Shown here: in pieces, positions 13,001 to 25,190 of the stretch | Numbering within the stretch: the stretch's first letter is position 1 | Layout of the letters: each line of letters begins with the position of its first letter | Assembly: GCA_027625915.1 (NCBI GenBank) | Contig: JANTQA010000057.1 | Coordinates: forward strand, 10,168,001-10,232,000 | Origin: Anaeramoeba flamelloides | Taxonomy: Eukaryota; Metamonada; Anaeramoebidae | Length of the DNA stretch: 64,000 nt | Direction of reading: 5' to 3' | Notes under the pieces: generated by a model | What the model saw: the letters and a program-made list of their open reading frames with translations, nothing else | Database searches by the model: none | What the model was told of the DNA's origin: nothing | Program-made: the position numbers and the translations under genes

Positions 13001-16000
13001 TTTGTTTCTATAAGTAAAAAAAAAACCTAACAGCAATTTTCTTGAGGTTTTTTATTTTCTCTGTTAATTGTTCTAGGTTTTCTTGAGGTTTTCTGTTTTA
13101 GATTTTCGTTAGGTTTTTTTGAGGTTTTCTATTTTATTTGGAAAATCTATTGATTTTGGTTAGGTTTTTTTGAGTTTTCTATTTGTTTAGAAAATCAATA
13201 GATTTTCGTTAGGTTTTTTTTAATTTTTGTAATCAACAGAAAATTTATTAAAATTTTCTGTTTATTTCAAAAAGTAAAAAAAACCTAGAACACTTCAGAA
13301 ATAAAATAGAAAACCTCAAAAAAACCTAGAACACTTCACAAATAAATAGAAAACTCAAAAAAAAACTAACGAACATCTATTGATTTTCCAAATAAACGAA
13401 AAACTCAAGAAAACGTAACGTTGGTTTTCTTGGAGTTTTCTGTTTTATTCTGAAAATCAATTAATTTTCGAAATAAACAGAAAACTCAAAAAAAGTTAAA
13501 GATGCTTTTCCAGAATTCAAAAGAATTGCGTTAAAATTATTGATTTTACTCTATTCTTTTAAATTCGGAAAAACCTAACGAAATAGCAAAACTCGGAAAA
13601 TTTTTTCAAAAAAAAATCTCTAAATTTTGTATTTTTGAAATACACTCATATCATAAACATTATTAGACATAACAATTTTGAAAAAGGTTTACAACTTTCT
13701 TAAATATTAATGTGAATTAAAAAAAAAATGAAAATTTATGGTTTAATTTTTTTCATTTTTAATTGCAAAATTTTTGAAATTTTTATTTGACCTATTGGAA
13801 CTATTATTTTCATCTATTTTTTTTATAGTCTAAAAAGAATCACATTTTTCAATTTTAAAATAAAATATAATTTTCTTTCAAAAGATATCGATAAATTAAA
13901 TTGGAAAACTGATTTTTTTTCTGTTTTTGGAATATTTTTTATCATTTTATTTTTAATCATGTTTGAGTTTTTATAATACATATTCCCTAATTTTTTTTCT
14001 GCAAGTTGTTTTATCATTTTTTTTCTTTCTTAATGTTCAATCTAAAGTTCATTCATTGTGACTTATTTCAATAAAAAAAATAAAAAAAAATACCCCAAAA
14101 ATATATGTTTTTTTCAAAATTAGGTAATTTTGAAAAAGGCGGGTATTCAAATCTTAATGAGTTTAATTGACATCTTTTTTAATTACATAAAATTATCATA
14201 ACTTTGAAAAAATAATTTATTAAAGATGTATAACTGAAATTCAATATGTAGTTTTGGCTAACTTTAATTTTCAGAATTTATTTTTTCCTTGGAGTGAGTA
14301 GAAAAAGTAATTCCCTCACTTCAAAAATAACGAAAGATTTTTCTTTTTAAAATATGAATGAAAATCTTTACTGTAATAAAAAAATAAAATGAAAATGAAA
14401 AAAGAGAGAAATGATATTAATACCTTTTGAACCATTTTTTCCAAGATTGTTTTTTGATATATCAAGTTTCATTAACGAGCTGGTAATTGCGGGAGCGCTT
14501 TTAATTGTTGAAAAAAAATTTTGTAACCCCTTACTATTTATTTGACAATTTGATAATTTTAATTCGCTAATTCCATGATTCAAGACCAATAATCCCTGAA
14601 TAAGTTTTTTGGCAAGTTTATCGCCAAGTGGATTGTTTGATAAATCCAAAGTGAGTAATGGTATGATAGGATTCTTTTTAAATGATTTTGCTATAGTTTA
14701 TTTTTTTTTTTTAGAAGATAAGTAAAATTTAAAAAAATGAAAATAAATGATTAATTAATTAAATATTTGCTAATAAAAATGAATAGTAAAAAAAAAATTA
14801 ATATTTTTTATATCGGTCAGTCAAAGGTTCACAGTTTTTTTTTTAGTTATTTTTATATTTTACTTTTCTTTTCAAAATGTGATAGTATAGTTATGATAAA
14901 AAGAGTATATCAAAATAGCACAAATGAATTCGTAATAAAGCATTATCTTTATAAATTCTCCTATTGATGAAAGATTATTGCAAAAATAACCACTTAAAGG
15001 CCAATTAAATATTCGAAAAAAAAAAATATTGTTTTTAAGAAAGTGGTTAGAAAAAATGATGTGTACAAATTTCCGTGATAAAGTTTGTACTTTTTTAAGT
15101 AGGGAAAATCTTAACCACAACCAGAATATTCCTTTAAGGCCAATTATCATTCCAAAAAAAAAAAAAAAAAAAAATTCATTTTCGAAGGAGGTTTAATAAA
15201 AAATGATTTTTAAAAAATAAAAAGTTGAAATCATTTTTTTTTTTTATTAAAAATTATTTTAGTCTGTAAATAAAAGATCCAAATAACTTTAACTAACATT
15301 GAGAGTTGGTGTTTGTATTGTATTTTATGAATTCATTTGGAATGTACGTCATTAAATAATATTAAATTTAAGATATATGTGGTTGCTGCATAATTCTATT
15401 ATTATTTAAATTACGAAATAATATCAAGATAATTGTTCTTCATTTTCTGAAATGTTTTTAAAATGTAAATTGGAGTTTGAATTTTAAGAAAACACATTCT
15501 CAACTTAAGAATAATTTGAAATTAAAATTATTTTCAGAAAGAAAACAAAAATATTTCAGAAACTAAAATACATTTCGGTAACCATTTATAATTGTAATTT
15601 GAAATAAAATAAATTCATATTTTTGAAAATTAAGAGTTTTTTATGAGAAACAATCAAAATATTTTGATTGATTTTATTTTCAATTTGTGTTTTTTATTTT
15701 TTTATTTAATTGATTAATTGAAGCCAAAAATTTCAAAAAATATAATAATAATAATAATAATAAATAAAACAAATAAAAAAAAAGATTGAACTTACTAAAA
15801 TCAGGAAATGAATCTAAAAAGCCAATATTTCTTATTATTAGGGATTGAATTGTTTGATTAAAAGAAACCATGTGTGATAATAAGCTAAAAAGCTCCTTCC
15901 TATGAACCCCAGATACATCAACCTTTATAAACCAATCAGAATAAGCCAATGCAGAAAAAAGTGGTCTTAAATCAATGATTTGATTTGATTTTGGATCTGA

Positions 16001-19000
16001 TAGAATATTATCAATGGAGCTAAGTTTAAAATCCTTTGATGAATATTTTTCTATTTTGAAGAATTTTTGAAAATGGTATAAGATGTTATTGTTTGGTTCG
16101 ACTGAAAAATAATCACAAAATGATTTGTAAAGAACTAAAAAGCTGTTTCCACAATATTTATCGTCTCGGTTGTGCATCCAATCTTGCTCTTTTAAAATAT
16201 TAATAATAATAATTATATTGAATCAAAGAAATGATAATTTTAAATATTTAGAGTTTTGATATTGTTTTTTTTAAATTCAAAAAGTCTTTTTAAATTCTAA
16301 AAAATAGAGAAAAAGAAGATCAAAAATGTTAAAATATTATAGATAGACAAAGAGATCGATAGCTAATAAAGTATTTCCAAAAAAGATGGGCATTTTTTTT
16401 TTATATTCCAAATAAATATTTTCTTTTCAAGTTGTTCTTTTTGTAAGTTGGTAATATAAAATTGCGTGGTTTCATTTATGCTGGCTGAATTAATACCTAT
16501 TGTATGCATTTCAAAATTCGTTCACCAAAATATTCCCAAAAAATGAAAAAAATTTAAGGGATCAGTACTCTAAGACAACAGTAATGCAAAATTTTAAAAT
16601 ATTTCATTGGTGATATTCTCTAATTACAAATTTTATAGATGTGAAGTGTCAAAAAATTCTGATAGACTAAGAAACCAAAAAAAGAAAATTTTTGTTAGTA
16701 AAATCAAATTTTTTTTTCCATTTTTTCTGAAAAAAGAAAAACCTTTTATTTCATTTTATTTCTTACATTATAAAAAGTTTTTACCTTGTTTATAACCATT
16801 TCCATCATTATTACACAATTTCAAGTCTTTGTTGGCAGGAATATTAATAAAAGAATTTTATTTTCTTTTTTGAGATAATTCTTTTGGTTAACCAAAAAAT
16901 TGATTTATTCAACATATTTAAAAAATAATTGTATTATTTTAAGAAGGATAGTTATAACTATTAAATTTTTAACGTCATTTACAAATTTTACCACGAAATT
17001 TTGTTTTTGTTCAAAGATGAAATTCGATTTTTCAAAATAAATTTTTCTAAAAGATATTTGGGGAAATTTTTAATTTTATACATAAAATTCAAAATCAATT
17101 TATTCTAAAAAAATAATTTGAATTGTTATAATGATTCTTGTGAATAAGACCAAATCATTTATTTGTAAAATTTTGAAAATTATTTTGCAATTTTTTTACA
17201 TTTTTTGGAAAACCAAGAAAACGACTTTTTTCAAACTTTAAAGAATAAAAAAAAAATTGCTCAATACAGTCAGTTTCACTTTTAAGGTATAAACTTTCAA
17301 CGAAATTTAAGGCACAAAATAATCTCAAATTTAAGGCACAAAATTTGGAATTTTTTTTTTTACCTAAATTATTTTACTAGAATCTGAATTTTATGCTTTA
17401 ATTTGAAGTTTTTGTGATTTAAATTTCGTTGAAAGTTTGTGCCTTAAAAGTGAAACTGGCGGTAGATCATGAATTTAATTGATAAACTTTTGTTAAGCTT
17501 CTATCAAAATTTCATTTATTTAATCGCCTATGCCTCAATTAGTTTTATTGGCTGGGATTTAAATTGAAATATTTATTATTAAAAATAATTAAAATCAAAA
17601 ACAAAATAAAAAATTTTCTTTCGAAATCAATACTTTCCAACATAAAACTAAAAATATGTTTTACCATTTTCAAGAATTAACTTAATTGGCTGATAAAAAT
17701 AATGTGGTTACTTTTTTTCGTTTTATAGTAGAAACATGTTAATTTTGGATTTCAAAAAATAGACTCAAATTAAATTAATTGTTTAAATGAGGTTAACTCA
17801 TCCATTTCATAAACCCAAAATACAAATTACAAAAAAAAAAATTTTTAAAGATCTTGAAAAGATTTCAATTTATTTTTAAAAATTACTACACCCTTAAACA
17901 CTTTTTTTGTTTTCTAATTTCAAAGAGATAAATTGAAATAAAAGTTCTTTAATTTCTTTGGATAGACACTTTTTATTGTTTGTCTAGACGCATTGGATCT
18001 TGGTTTAACTGATTATTATCAGTGAAGAATATTTAAAATTGAACAATAATCCATGATTGATTTTTTTATCGCATTTGCTGTTGTTCAAATAATCCATCCC
18101 AACTTGACAAACCCATGATTCAAAATAAAAGGTTAGGTTTCTTTTTTTCTTGAAAGCCTGTACATTAAATGAACAAAGAAACGTGCAATAAATAATAAGA
18201 AAGTATGAAATTGATTTCTTAAAGTTTTACCTTTTTAATAACGAAATTCTAAAAATAAAATCCCAAGTTTGAAATTTTGTTTTTAAAAATAGAGTTCATT
18301 TTTGATAAGAAATTAGGAAAAAAAATTTAAACAATCATAAAATTTTCATAAAAATCGGGAAAATTACAAAAAATTCTAACAAATTTCATTCCAGAATTTA
18401 AAATTTTTGAAAAACATCAAAGAGTTAGCATTAAGAATTGATTTAATCTTAGGTATACAATATTATAATGAATTAGATGTTACTTTGGATGGAAAAGAAT
18501 CAAAAGAACAAGTTTTATGCTCTGAACACAGACATTTTATGATCTGGAGATTTTAAATTAAAGTATGTTCAGTGAGGTTTAATAATTATAACCAGACACG
18601 CTTTTACCATACATCCTGCCTTAAAATTGTTCGTTTATGTTGTAAATTACATTGGATGAATTTAAAAACAATTTCTTTCAAATAGATCTTAATTTTTTTT
18701 AATTGAGCGTTCTAAAAATGTTAGTTTACTAGCAACAGGAAAATCCTCAACAGCAGGGTTACTAAATACAAATACTCCAAATATTTGATTTCTATTTTTC
18801 AGCTATCAAATCAAAAAAAAACAATTTTTAAAAATTCAAAACAAATTTTAATTTTTCTGTGGAATTTCTCCTAAAAATTGTTTTTTTGTGAATTGTTTTT
18901 AAGTCAAAACAAAGACTTTTCGTGTTTGGGTTGCGAAGTGTTTTACTTTTTAAAAAGACAAAGAAAGTGTGGTTTGTGGTCCTTTTGTTTTTTTCTGAAA

Positions 19001-20040
19001 ATTCCAAATTCAATACAATCAATTCTCAACCAAAGTCAAGGTTGAGATTTGTTGGTTCTACTTTGGCACTTTTGCTTTCTTTTTCTCACAAAACGTCATG
19101 TTTTTTTTATTTAACAAAGCCAAGGCAAAACTGTTTAATTTCCCGAATTGTCAATCATAGTACAGAAAAGATCGAAACCGTTTTTTATTTTTGTTTTTGT
19201 TCCTTTTCTGTTCTGGAATATTTGGTGAAAAAGGAAAAACAAAAGATTATTTTTTGAAAAGAAAAACACCCAAAAAGTTGATTCAAGGCGAAAAATTAAT
19301 TTGTTTTTGTTTGTGTAATTTTTTTTTTAATTCATGTGCGAGATTGAAAATGAGTGTTGATCAAACATACGAATTGAGTACTTTCAGTTCGGAAATAGAT
19401 AAATTTGTGTGGATGTTTTGTTTGAAATAGGAAAAGAAAAAAGAAAAAGGAAAAATCCAAAACAAGAAAATAAAAAGGGAAAATTTACCGAGTTGCGTTT
19501 TAATGTCTTGGATCAGAGGAACAAATTCTTCAGATCTTTTACGTGGTAAAATAATAATTTTGGGGGTTTGGTTGTTGGTGAAACCTCTTGTTAATTGGGT
19601 TAATTGTTTGATTACAAGTAGTAAGATTTCATTTGATTTTGTCGAGTAAATAACTATAAGCTTATTGACTAGTTTGAATTCGATCTTTTTCGAGTAATCG
19701 GATTTTTTGTTTTATGGTGAACACAATTATGAATTAAAAAAAAATAACACCACTTTTAGTCATCACAATTCAACAAAAAACCAAAATCAGATTGCTTCAA
19801 AAATGAAACAAACAAAAAATCAAAAAAAAATTTGTAAAACCTTACATGAAGTGAATCTGAAGAATCGATCGATTCCAATTCGTAAAAGTGAAAATCAACA
19901 AGTTTCCTTTTAAGATCAGGAAACTTGTCTTTGTTTTGAAAGATGAAGAATCGAAAGTTTGTTATGTAAAGCATACACTCTAGCTCGCTTTTTTGTTTGT
20001 AAGTTTTGATTGAAAAAATTCCCAAAGCTTGTTTTTGCAT
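7074..20040 (-). CDS. CARMIL-like PH-LRR scaffold fused to ankyrin repeats, Ras-like GTPase and RGS domain
   Basis: Five exons on the minus strand: 20040-19846, 19684-19489, 16188-15796, 14690-14424 and 11053-7074 (stop TAG). Every junction has GT-AG ends and matching phase, and together they give 1676 residues. Residues 1-125 resemble the CARMIL PH domain ([29 protein letters not shown]). Residues 145-230 match the CARMIL linker ([16 protein letters not shown].., ALAYSDWF). Ribonuclease-inhibitor-type LRRs run to about 630. PolyN (about 757-802) and K/P repeats (about 863-990) follow. Ankyrin repeats lie at about 1098-1296. A Ras-like G domain has its P-loop GEMNCGKT at 1338-1345, with LDVSGD, SLKND and SVSSK. 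The C-terminal RGS domain covers about 1535-1676 ([20 protein letters not shown]). CARMILs bind capping protein and link Arp2/3 and myosin I; no capping-protein-binding motif is seen here. It probably links actin assembly to G-protein signalling at the membrane. The start at 20040 is likely, but an upstream exon is possible. Confidence 0.85.
11054..14423 (-). other. Intron 4 of the CARMIL-like gene (3.37 kb)
   Basis: Donor at 14423 (G|GTATTAATATC) and acceptor AATAG before 11053. The joined codon is GCA and the LRR register continues as [19 protein letters not shown]. The intron carries the long family B repeat. Spurious ORFs at 12080-12328 and 13823-14017 do not resemble proteins. Confidence 0.75.
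12890..13590. repeat. Dispersed repeat family B, long copy (in CARMIL-like intron 4)
   Basis: About 700 bp. A half in one orientation (GTTAGGTTTTTTTGAG units, 13080-13220) is followed by a half in the other (AACCTAGAACACTTC units, 13280-13420), so the copy is a large imperfect palindrome. Both ends carry TTTTCCAGAATTCAAA. The short 3770-4140 copy has the same modules. Confidence 0.7.
14691..15795 (-). other. Intron 3 of the CARMIL-like gene (1.1 kb)
   Basis: Donor GTAAGT at 15795, acceptor ACTATAG before 14690; the joined codon is ACA. It contains a small stem (GTGGTTA near 15043 paired with TAACCAC near 15118, with inner GTACAAA/GTTTGTAC) and two AAGGCCAATTA direct repeats near 14998 and 15137. 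No other feature is seen. Confidence 0.7.
17267..17462. mobile_element. Palindromic MITE, copy A
   Basis: TA-flanked, about 196 bp; the two arms are inverted copies across almost the whole length. The left arm starts CAGTCAGTTTCACTTTTAAG. The right end has drifted (CTGGCGG). Confidence 0.9.
18436..18559 (+). pseudogene. Coding-like relic D, copy 1 (antisense within CARMIL-like intron 2)
   Basis: The plus frame is open to a TAA and reads [29 protein letters not shown] second, more decayed copy at 38533-38640 shares GGTATACAAT..GATAATGAATTAGATGTTA and reads LGIQFDNELDVIL before breaking. Two dispersed copies suggest the tail of a repeated gene or transposon protein. The family is not recognised. 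Confidence 0.45.
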
Positions 20041-21410
20041 GGCAGTTTGTTCCTTTTGATTTCTGGGTTTGAGAATATGAAATTTGTGGTGAGAACAGAA
20101 ACCGGGAATTCGATAATTTATTGGTTGCTGGAAAAAATAATTCTCAAATTTTTATCAAAATTTTGCAAATGACAAAAAAGATAAAAAAATAAGGCTTTTC
20201 AGATAGAAATCTTTAAAATTCTAAAGATCTGTTCGTGTGTTTAAATCATGAGAAGTTATTATAATGCAAAAATTAGAATAGTGTTGCTCTTGTTTTTTAT
20301 TGTGGAAAATACTAAATCAATTTTTCCGAAACTTTTGTGATAAATATTGTATGATTTTTGTTCATCCAAAAAAATACAAAATAAACCAATTAATAGAATA
20401 TCACCAAATTAATTCAAAAGTCAAAGTTGAAAAAAAAGATAATTGGAATCTCGATTTTAAGACTTTTCTGTATTTCAAATCTTTTAAAAAAGGGGTTATT
20501 TAAATTACAATTTCAAACACAACTGATGTTTGGACAAACAATGATCTTAGTTCTTTGAAAATCTAATAAAATTAATTTTCTTTCAAAAAGTCAAAAAGAT
20601 CAAATAAGACAAACCTTGTTGAAATGAGATGAATCTATGTTGGTTTTCTATGTGGGCTGTCAGGTAACCTTTTTAATAAAACAGAAAAATGTTTTTTTCG
20701 AAGATTATCTTTTCCATCTCTTATTATTTTTTGTTTTTGTGAAAAAAAGTAATAAAACCAAACCTTCAAAATACAAGTTTTGTAGCCATAAAAAAAGAAA
20801 AAAAAAGATTATTTTTTTGGATCTAGATAGAGAACAGGTATCTTTTCAATCAATCATGTTACAAAAAAAAATATATTATAATCAAAAAAAAAAAAAAGAA
20901 AGAATTTCGAAATAGAGTTAGCGATCACAAAATTATCATCCATTCTTATTTGTCAATAGATTTACTAACAAGAATAATTTCTTTTTATTTTCCTTTTAAT
21001 TTTAAATGGGAAAAAAATTCTTCATAGAATTGGAGTTCAATTTTCCAATAAGAAATTAATATGTTGATAAATTTACTTTTCAGAATTTAAAAAAAACTAC
21101 AAAATAAGATAAAATAAAAAAGTAAAAATCGAAATTAGAGTTGTTTTTATTAATTTGAATCCATAAAAAAATTTAATAAAGTTCAACTGTTCCAAATTAA
21201 TACCCCCAATTGTAATTTTTCAAAAACTGTAGTTGGTCATTATTTATATTTTTGATTAATATTTCTATATCCTCTTGAAATTGGAATCTTCTCTCCTTTT
21301 TTGGATTTTGTAATATTATAAGTTAGTTAGTAAATGTTGATTCTATTGTTCGGGATCTTTTTATTGAAGGTTATGAACTTGATTTTTTTTTTTCTAAAGT
21401 AAATTAAAAA
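20041..21410. other. 5' flank of the CARMIL-like gene and AT-rich spacer
   Basis: The frame ahead of ATG 20040 stays open for at least 17 codons without another Met, so the start is probable and not proven. ORFs at 20300-20503 and 20637-20915 are A/T-tract readings with no protein-like character. Confidence 0.4.
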
Positions 21411-21416
21411 AAATGT

Positions 21417-21956
21417 TTAAGGACTACTATCCAACCCTTGAGGGCGTTAAGTAATTGTTTTATTTCACTTTTGCTTCTCAAAAAAAATTTTCACATGTAA
21501 GAAATTGGACAAAAAAAAAAAAAAAAACATTTTTTTGTCATTTTAAGCTTTTCACGAAGACTATTTTTCTTTGTTATTCAATCAAAAAGAAAATTTAAAA
21601 TAACAAAAAAAATAATTGCAAAAAATGGCTTTTCTGGATTTTCAAGTACATTTCAAATTTGAGAACATTTAAAACCTGTAAAAGCAAATTTAAAAAATAT
21701 ATAGAACAGCCCAAGAAAATAGTGCGAGTTCTGGAAGTTGAAATGGAAATTCTAAAAAATTAAAATCAAAATTTAGCATGATCTAGCAAGGTAAAAATTG
21801 TGAAAAATGTTGAAAGTGTGAAAATTTCACATTTTTTCTAAAAGAAATTCTCCTGGGACAAATATTACTTGGATTGCATAACTTATTCAAGGGCGATTTT
21901 ATCGATTATTTCACTGTTTTCACCTAAAAACATAGTCCTTAAGAGAATAAGTTATT
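21417..21956. repeat. Possible inverted-repeat element ending TTAAGGACTA
   Basis: TTAAGGACTA at 21417 faces TAGTCCTTAA at about 21946, and GAGGGCG or AGGGCGA lies inside each end. An inner pair (AATTTTCACA / TGTGAAAATTT) is also inverted. A similar CGTAGTCCTTAA end occurs near 51240. The arms are imperfect, so this is tentative. Confidence 0.35.
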
Positions 21957-22355
21957 CCCATTATATATATTTTTTTCTTAAAGATTTCAAAGACGGCCTT
22001 TTTTTTTGCAAACAAATAAAAACCCTAATAGATTGAAGGGCTTTTTTTATTATTGTTGTTGTTACTGCCACCACACCTCGAAAATAGTGTAAATGGATCA
22101 TTAATATGATTTTTTTTTCGTTTTTTATCCAATCCATCTTCTAATCTTATTTATATACTCAGGGTTAACAACTGACCTTTATTCTTCTTATATAGATATA
22201 TAAAGAAAATTTCATAATAAATAGCCCGTGTTACATTTGAATTTTGAATTGCTTTTATATCTTTTTTAATTTTTTCCTCTCCATATTGAAAAGTTTATAA
22301 ATAAATCATTTTTTCTCTTTTTTATTTGATCCACAGTTTTTTGTTAAAATGGAAA

Positions 22356-22475
22356 ATGAAAATGGAAAATTGGAAAGAAGTAACAGATGAATTAATGAAA
22401 AAATTGGTTTCAAATCTGAAAAAAAGATTAATTTTAGTTATTCAAATAGAAGGAGAATCGATAAATGGATTTTAG
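22356..22475 (+). CDS. Small ORF, 39 codons, unrecognised; possibly a first exon
   Basis: Reads MKMENWKEVTDELMKKLVSN.. with a charged, helix-like composition, unlike the flanking T-rich DNA. GTAATT at 22474 could be a splice donor, but no following exon is seen. It may be spurious. Confidence 0.2.
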   Translation: MKMENWKEVTDELMKKLVSNLKKRLILVIQIEGESINGF

Positions 22476-22654
22476 TAATTTTTAAAATTTTCTATTTTTT
22501 ATGTACATATTCTTTCAAAATAAATTGCCCAATTTTTTGAACTGTTTTTTTTTCTTCTTTTTCTTTTATTTTTCAACAAAAAATAAATACCCCTTGAGTA
22601 TATAACTGAATATTAAAATCGAAATTTTTATATTATAATAGAGAACTTCAATTA

Positions 22655-22849
22655 CAGTCAGTAACACTTTTAAGGCACAAACTTTCAACAAAATTTAAGG
22701 GACAAAAAAATCTCAAATTAAGGAGTAAAATTCAAATTCAAGTAAAATAAATTGTAAAAAATAATTAACAAATTTTGTGCCTTAATTTGAGATTCTTTTT
22801 TTACCTTAAATTTCGTTTATAGTTTGTGCCTTAAAAGTGGAACTGGCTG
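22655..22849. mobile_element. Palindromic MITE, copy B
   Basis: About 195 bp between TA dinucleotides; the left end is CAGTCAGTAACAC and the right end GTGGAACTGGCTG. Same family as copy A. Confidence 0.9.
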
Positions 22850-23129
22850 TATTATTATTTATTGATCCCATTAATTAAATTTGATCCTTGGTTCCATAAA
22901 AAAAATCAAGAAATTTGGAAACACCACATTTTCCCACAAATTTAAAAGTTGGAATATCAATATTCAGACTTGAAAATTACAAAATATCTTTCTTAAATTT
23001 GTAACTAAAAGCAGATTACTTGCTAAAAAACTCAAAAATTAATGAATAGATTTCTTTGACAATTGTTTTCATAAATAATGGTAATATATATATCGTAAAA
23101 TTATTTTTATGAAAAACGAAATAAAACTA

Positions 23130-23329
23130 CAGTCAGTTTCACTTTTAAGACACAAACTTTCTACGAAATTTAAAACAAAAAAAGAATATAAAATTAAGGT
23201 ACAAAATTCAGATTCTAGTAAAAATAAATTGTAAAAAATGAAAAATTCCAAATTTTGTGCCTTAATTTGAGATTTTTTTGTGACTTAAATTTCGTTGAAA
23301 GTTTGTGCCCCATAAAGTGAAACTGACTG
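23130..23329. mobile_element. Palindromic MITE, copy C
   Basis: About 200 bp, TA on both sides. The arms differ slightly (AAAGAATATAAAATTAAGG replaces the usual segment). Confidence 0.9.
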
Positions 23330-23369
23330 TACGTTTTTATATAAAAACTTTATTTCAAAATTTTATTCA

Positions 23370-23862
23370 CTTGTATACCATTTGTAAATAATCTATACTT
23401 CTTTTTTTCATCCAGGGTTGTTATTTTTAATCTATTTTTGTATATAATTCTAAATAAATGTATACATTTTTTTCATTTTTATATTTTATTTTTTTTTAAA
23501 TTCAAATTCAATAGAATCAAAAGTAACTTTTTTCCGTTGTTTATCTCAAACTTAAATAATTTGATATTTTATTTTTAAATTTTTCTTAAATTGGTTTCAG
23601 GAATTATTGTTTTTTCTTTTTCTTTTTTTTTTTGATACCAAATCATTTTGTATACATTCAATAAGTTTTTGTAAACTTTTCTTTGGTTAAATCCATTTGA
23701 TTTTTGGTATAAATATTTGTATATTTCAATATTTTTGTTGTATACAAAAATGTATACATTTAGTAAAAAGTATATACGTATACTTTTTTTCTAATTTTAT
23801 ACTTTTGAGTATATTTTTTGAAAATGAGTATGCGTATATAATTTTTACCAAATGTATACTTT
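23370..23862. repeat. Cluster of GTATAC palindromes
   Basis: At least seven GTATAC sites, mostly as TGTATACATTT or CGTATACTTTT, within about 490 bp, plus related GTATATA forms. One is embedded in the palindrome TATACGTATA. The units are spaced irregularly, so this is not a simple tandem repeat. Function unknown. Confidence 0.5.
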
Positions 23863-24433
23863 TTTGTCCCACCCGTGAGTAAGATAAGAAAAAATATTAT
23901 TTTATTATCAATTATTTCTTACTTTTTTTGCCAGGCAGATAGACATCCATGTTACATATTGTATCTAAAAATTCAAATATTATCTTTTTTAGTTTTTCTC
24001 TGATAATCATCAAGAAACAGAAATCTGGGAAATCCTCTTTATATCATTCTTCATTTACTGAATAAAGATTGCTGTTCTATTACGTATATTCTTGATTTGT
24101 TGATTCATTTTATGATTTAATTCTGATATTTTTAATTTTCTTGTAAATTAAAAAAAAAATTAAGGAAGATTCGAAAAATATTAATATTTCTTCTGAGTTT
24201 GAAATAACAATTTCACACTCCCAGAGAGTAGAATATCAACGTTTATACAATTTTAAATTTAATATTATTGTATTTGAAAATAAATAAAAAATCCAAAATG
24301 GAAAATGAATAATAATAATAAAAATAGTTAATATTTATTTTAAAATTGCTGATTAAAAATACAAGTTTTAAAAATAGTATGGTATAGATTAAATAGAAAT
24401 ACAAAAAGAGGAAAATAACCCATTTTCCAGTCA

Positions 24434-24985
24434 AAGGCATTCAGTTGCAGTGGGTGGACCACATACGTTTAAAGGGTTTGAATGGATATTAGAAGAAAAA
24501 AAATTATTTTGGAAATTTGAAAATTGAAATCATTTTTAATCATTTTTTATCATTTTTACTTTTTTTATCATTTTTCTTAGAATTTTTTTTGAAATGTAGT
24601 TCCTTTGTAATTTTTTTTTTTTATTGTAAGATCTAGAGTAACTTGGATAAAAACTTGCTTTTCTAATGTTACTGAAACAGTAAAAATGATTGTAGCGAAA
24701 TAATATTTCTTTATATTGGGGTTTTATTTGGATCTTGAATTGAAGATCAAAATGAACATTGACGTTTTTCTCAATATACTCCTAAGAATTTAAGTTTTTC
24801 TATTTCTAAGAAAGAGTATTGATTTATAATTTTATTTCATCAGGATATCAACTATTCTTTGATCTGTATTATTCTTCTTTATTCTTATTTGTTTTTCAAA
24901 GGCCAATTATAAACAATAATCGTTATTTGAAAAAAATGTTGGGCCACTTTGACTGAAACAAGATTTATCTTGGAAAAATAATATA
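24434..24985 (+). pseudogene. Coding-like relic family E, copy 1
   Basis: Matches 36706-37245 across most of its length and 42800-43080 in part. Protein-like fragments in shifting plus frames include HSVAVGGPHTFKGFEWILEE, CFSNVTETVKMI and EDQNEH. The family is not recognised. All copies are decayed. Confidence 0.45.
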
Positions 24986-25190
24986 ATCTATTTACAAATA
25001 AAGAGATAAAATTTTCTTACAATAATAGACAAACATGAATAAAAAAGTTTTGATTTTCACAAAATTTGGTGTAAATGAGAAAGTAAACTGTTAATTAGCT
25101 CAATTAACTACAAATAGAGTCTATGTACAAAAAGCAAATTTTTGAATGTTTATGAAAAGCAAAAATTAATTGATTTATTCAAAATTTAAT

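Larger units (their letters stand above)
16189..19488 (-). other. Intron 2 of the CARMIL-like gene (3.3 kb)
   Basis: Donor G|GTAAATTT at 19488 and acceptor TTTAAAAG before 16188; the joined codon is GAG. It holds MITE copy A (17267-17462) and, on the opposite strand, the coding-like relic at 18436-18559. ORFs at 18828-19430 are low-complexity T/A reading and are not called. Confidence 0.7.

Noticed and set aside
12080-14017. ORFs in CARMIL-like intron 4
   Set aside because: Phe/Leu/Lys-rich readings of A/T tracts, and the LRR register joins cleanly across the intron without them.
18828-20915. Several 60-111-codon ORFs on both strands
   Set aside because: Only the minus-strand exons at 19489-20040 show family similarity and splice phase. 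The rest read as Phe/Lys/Ser-rich chance ORFs.
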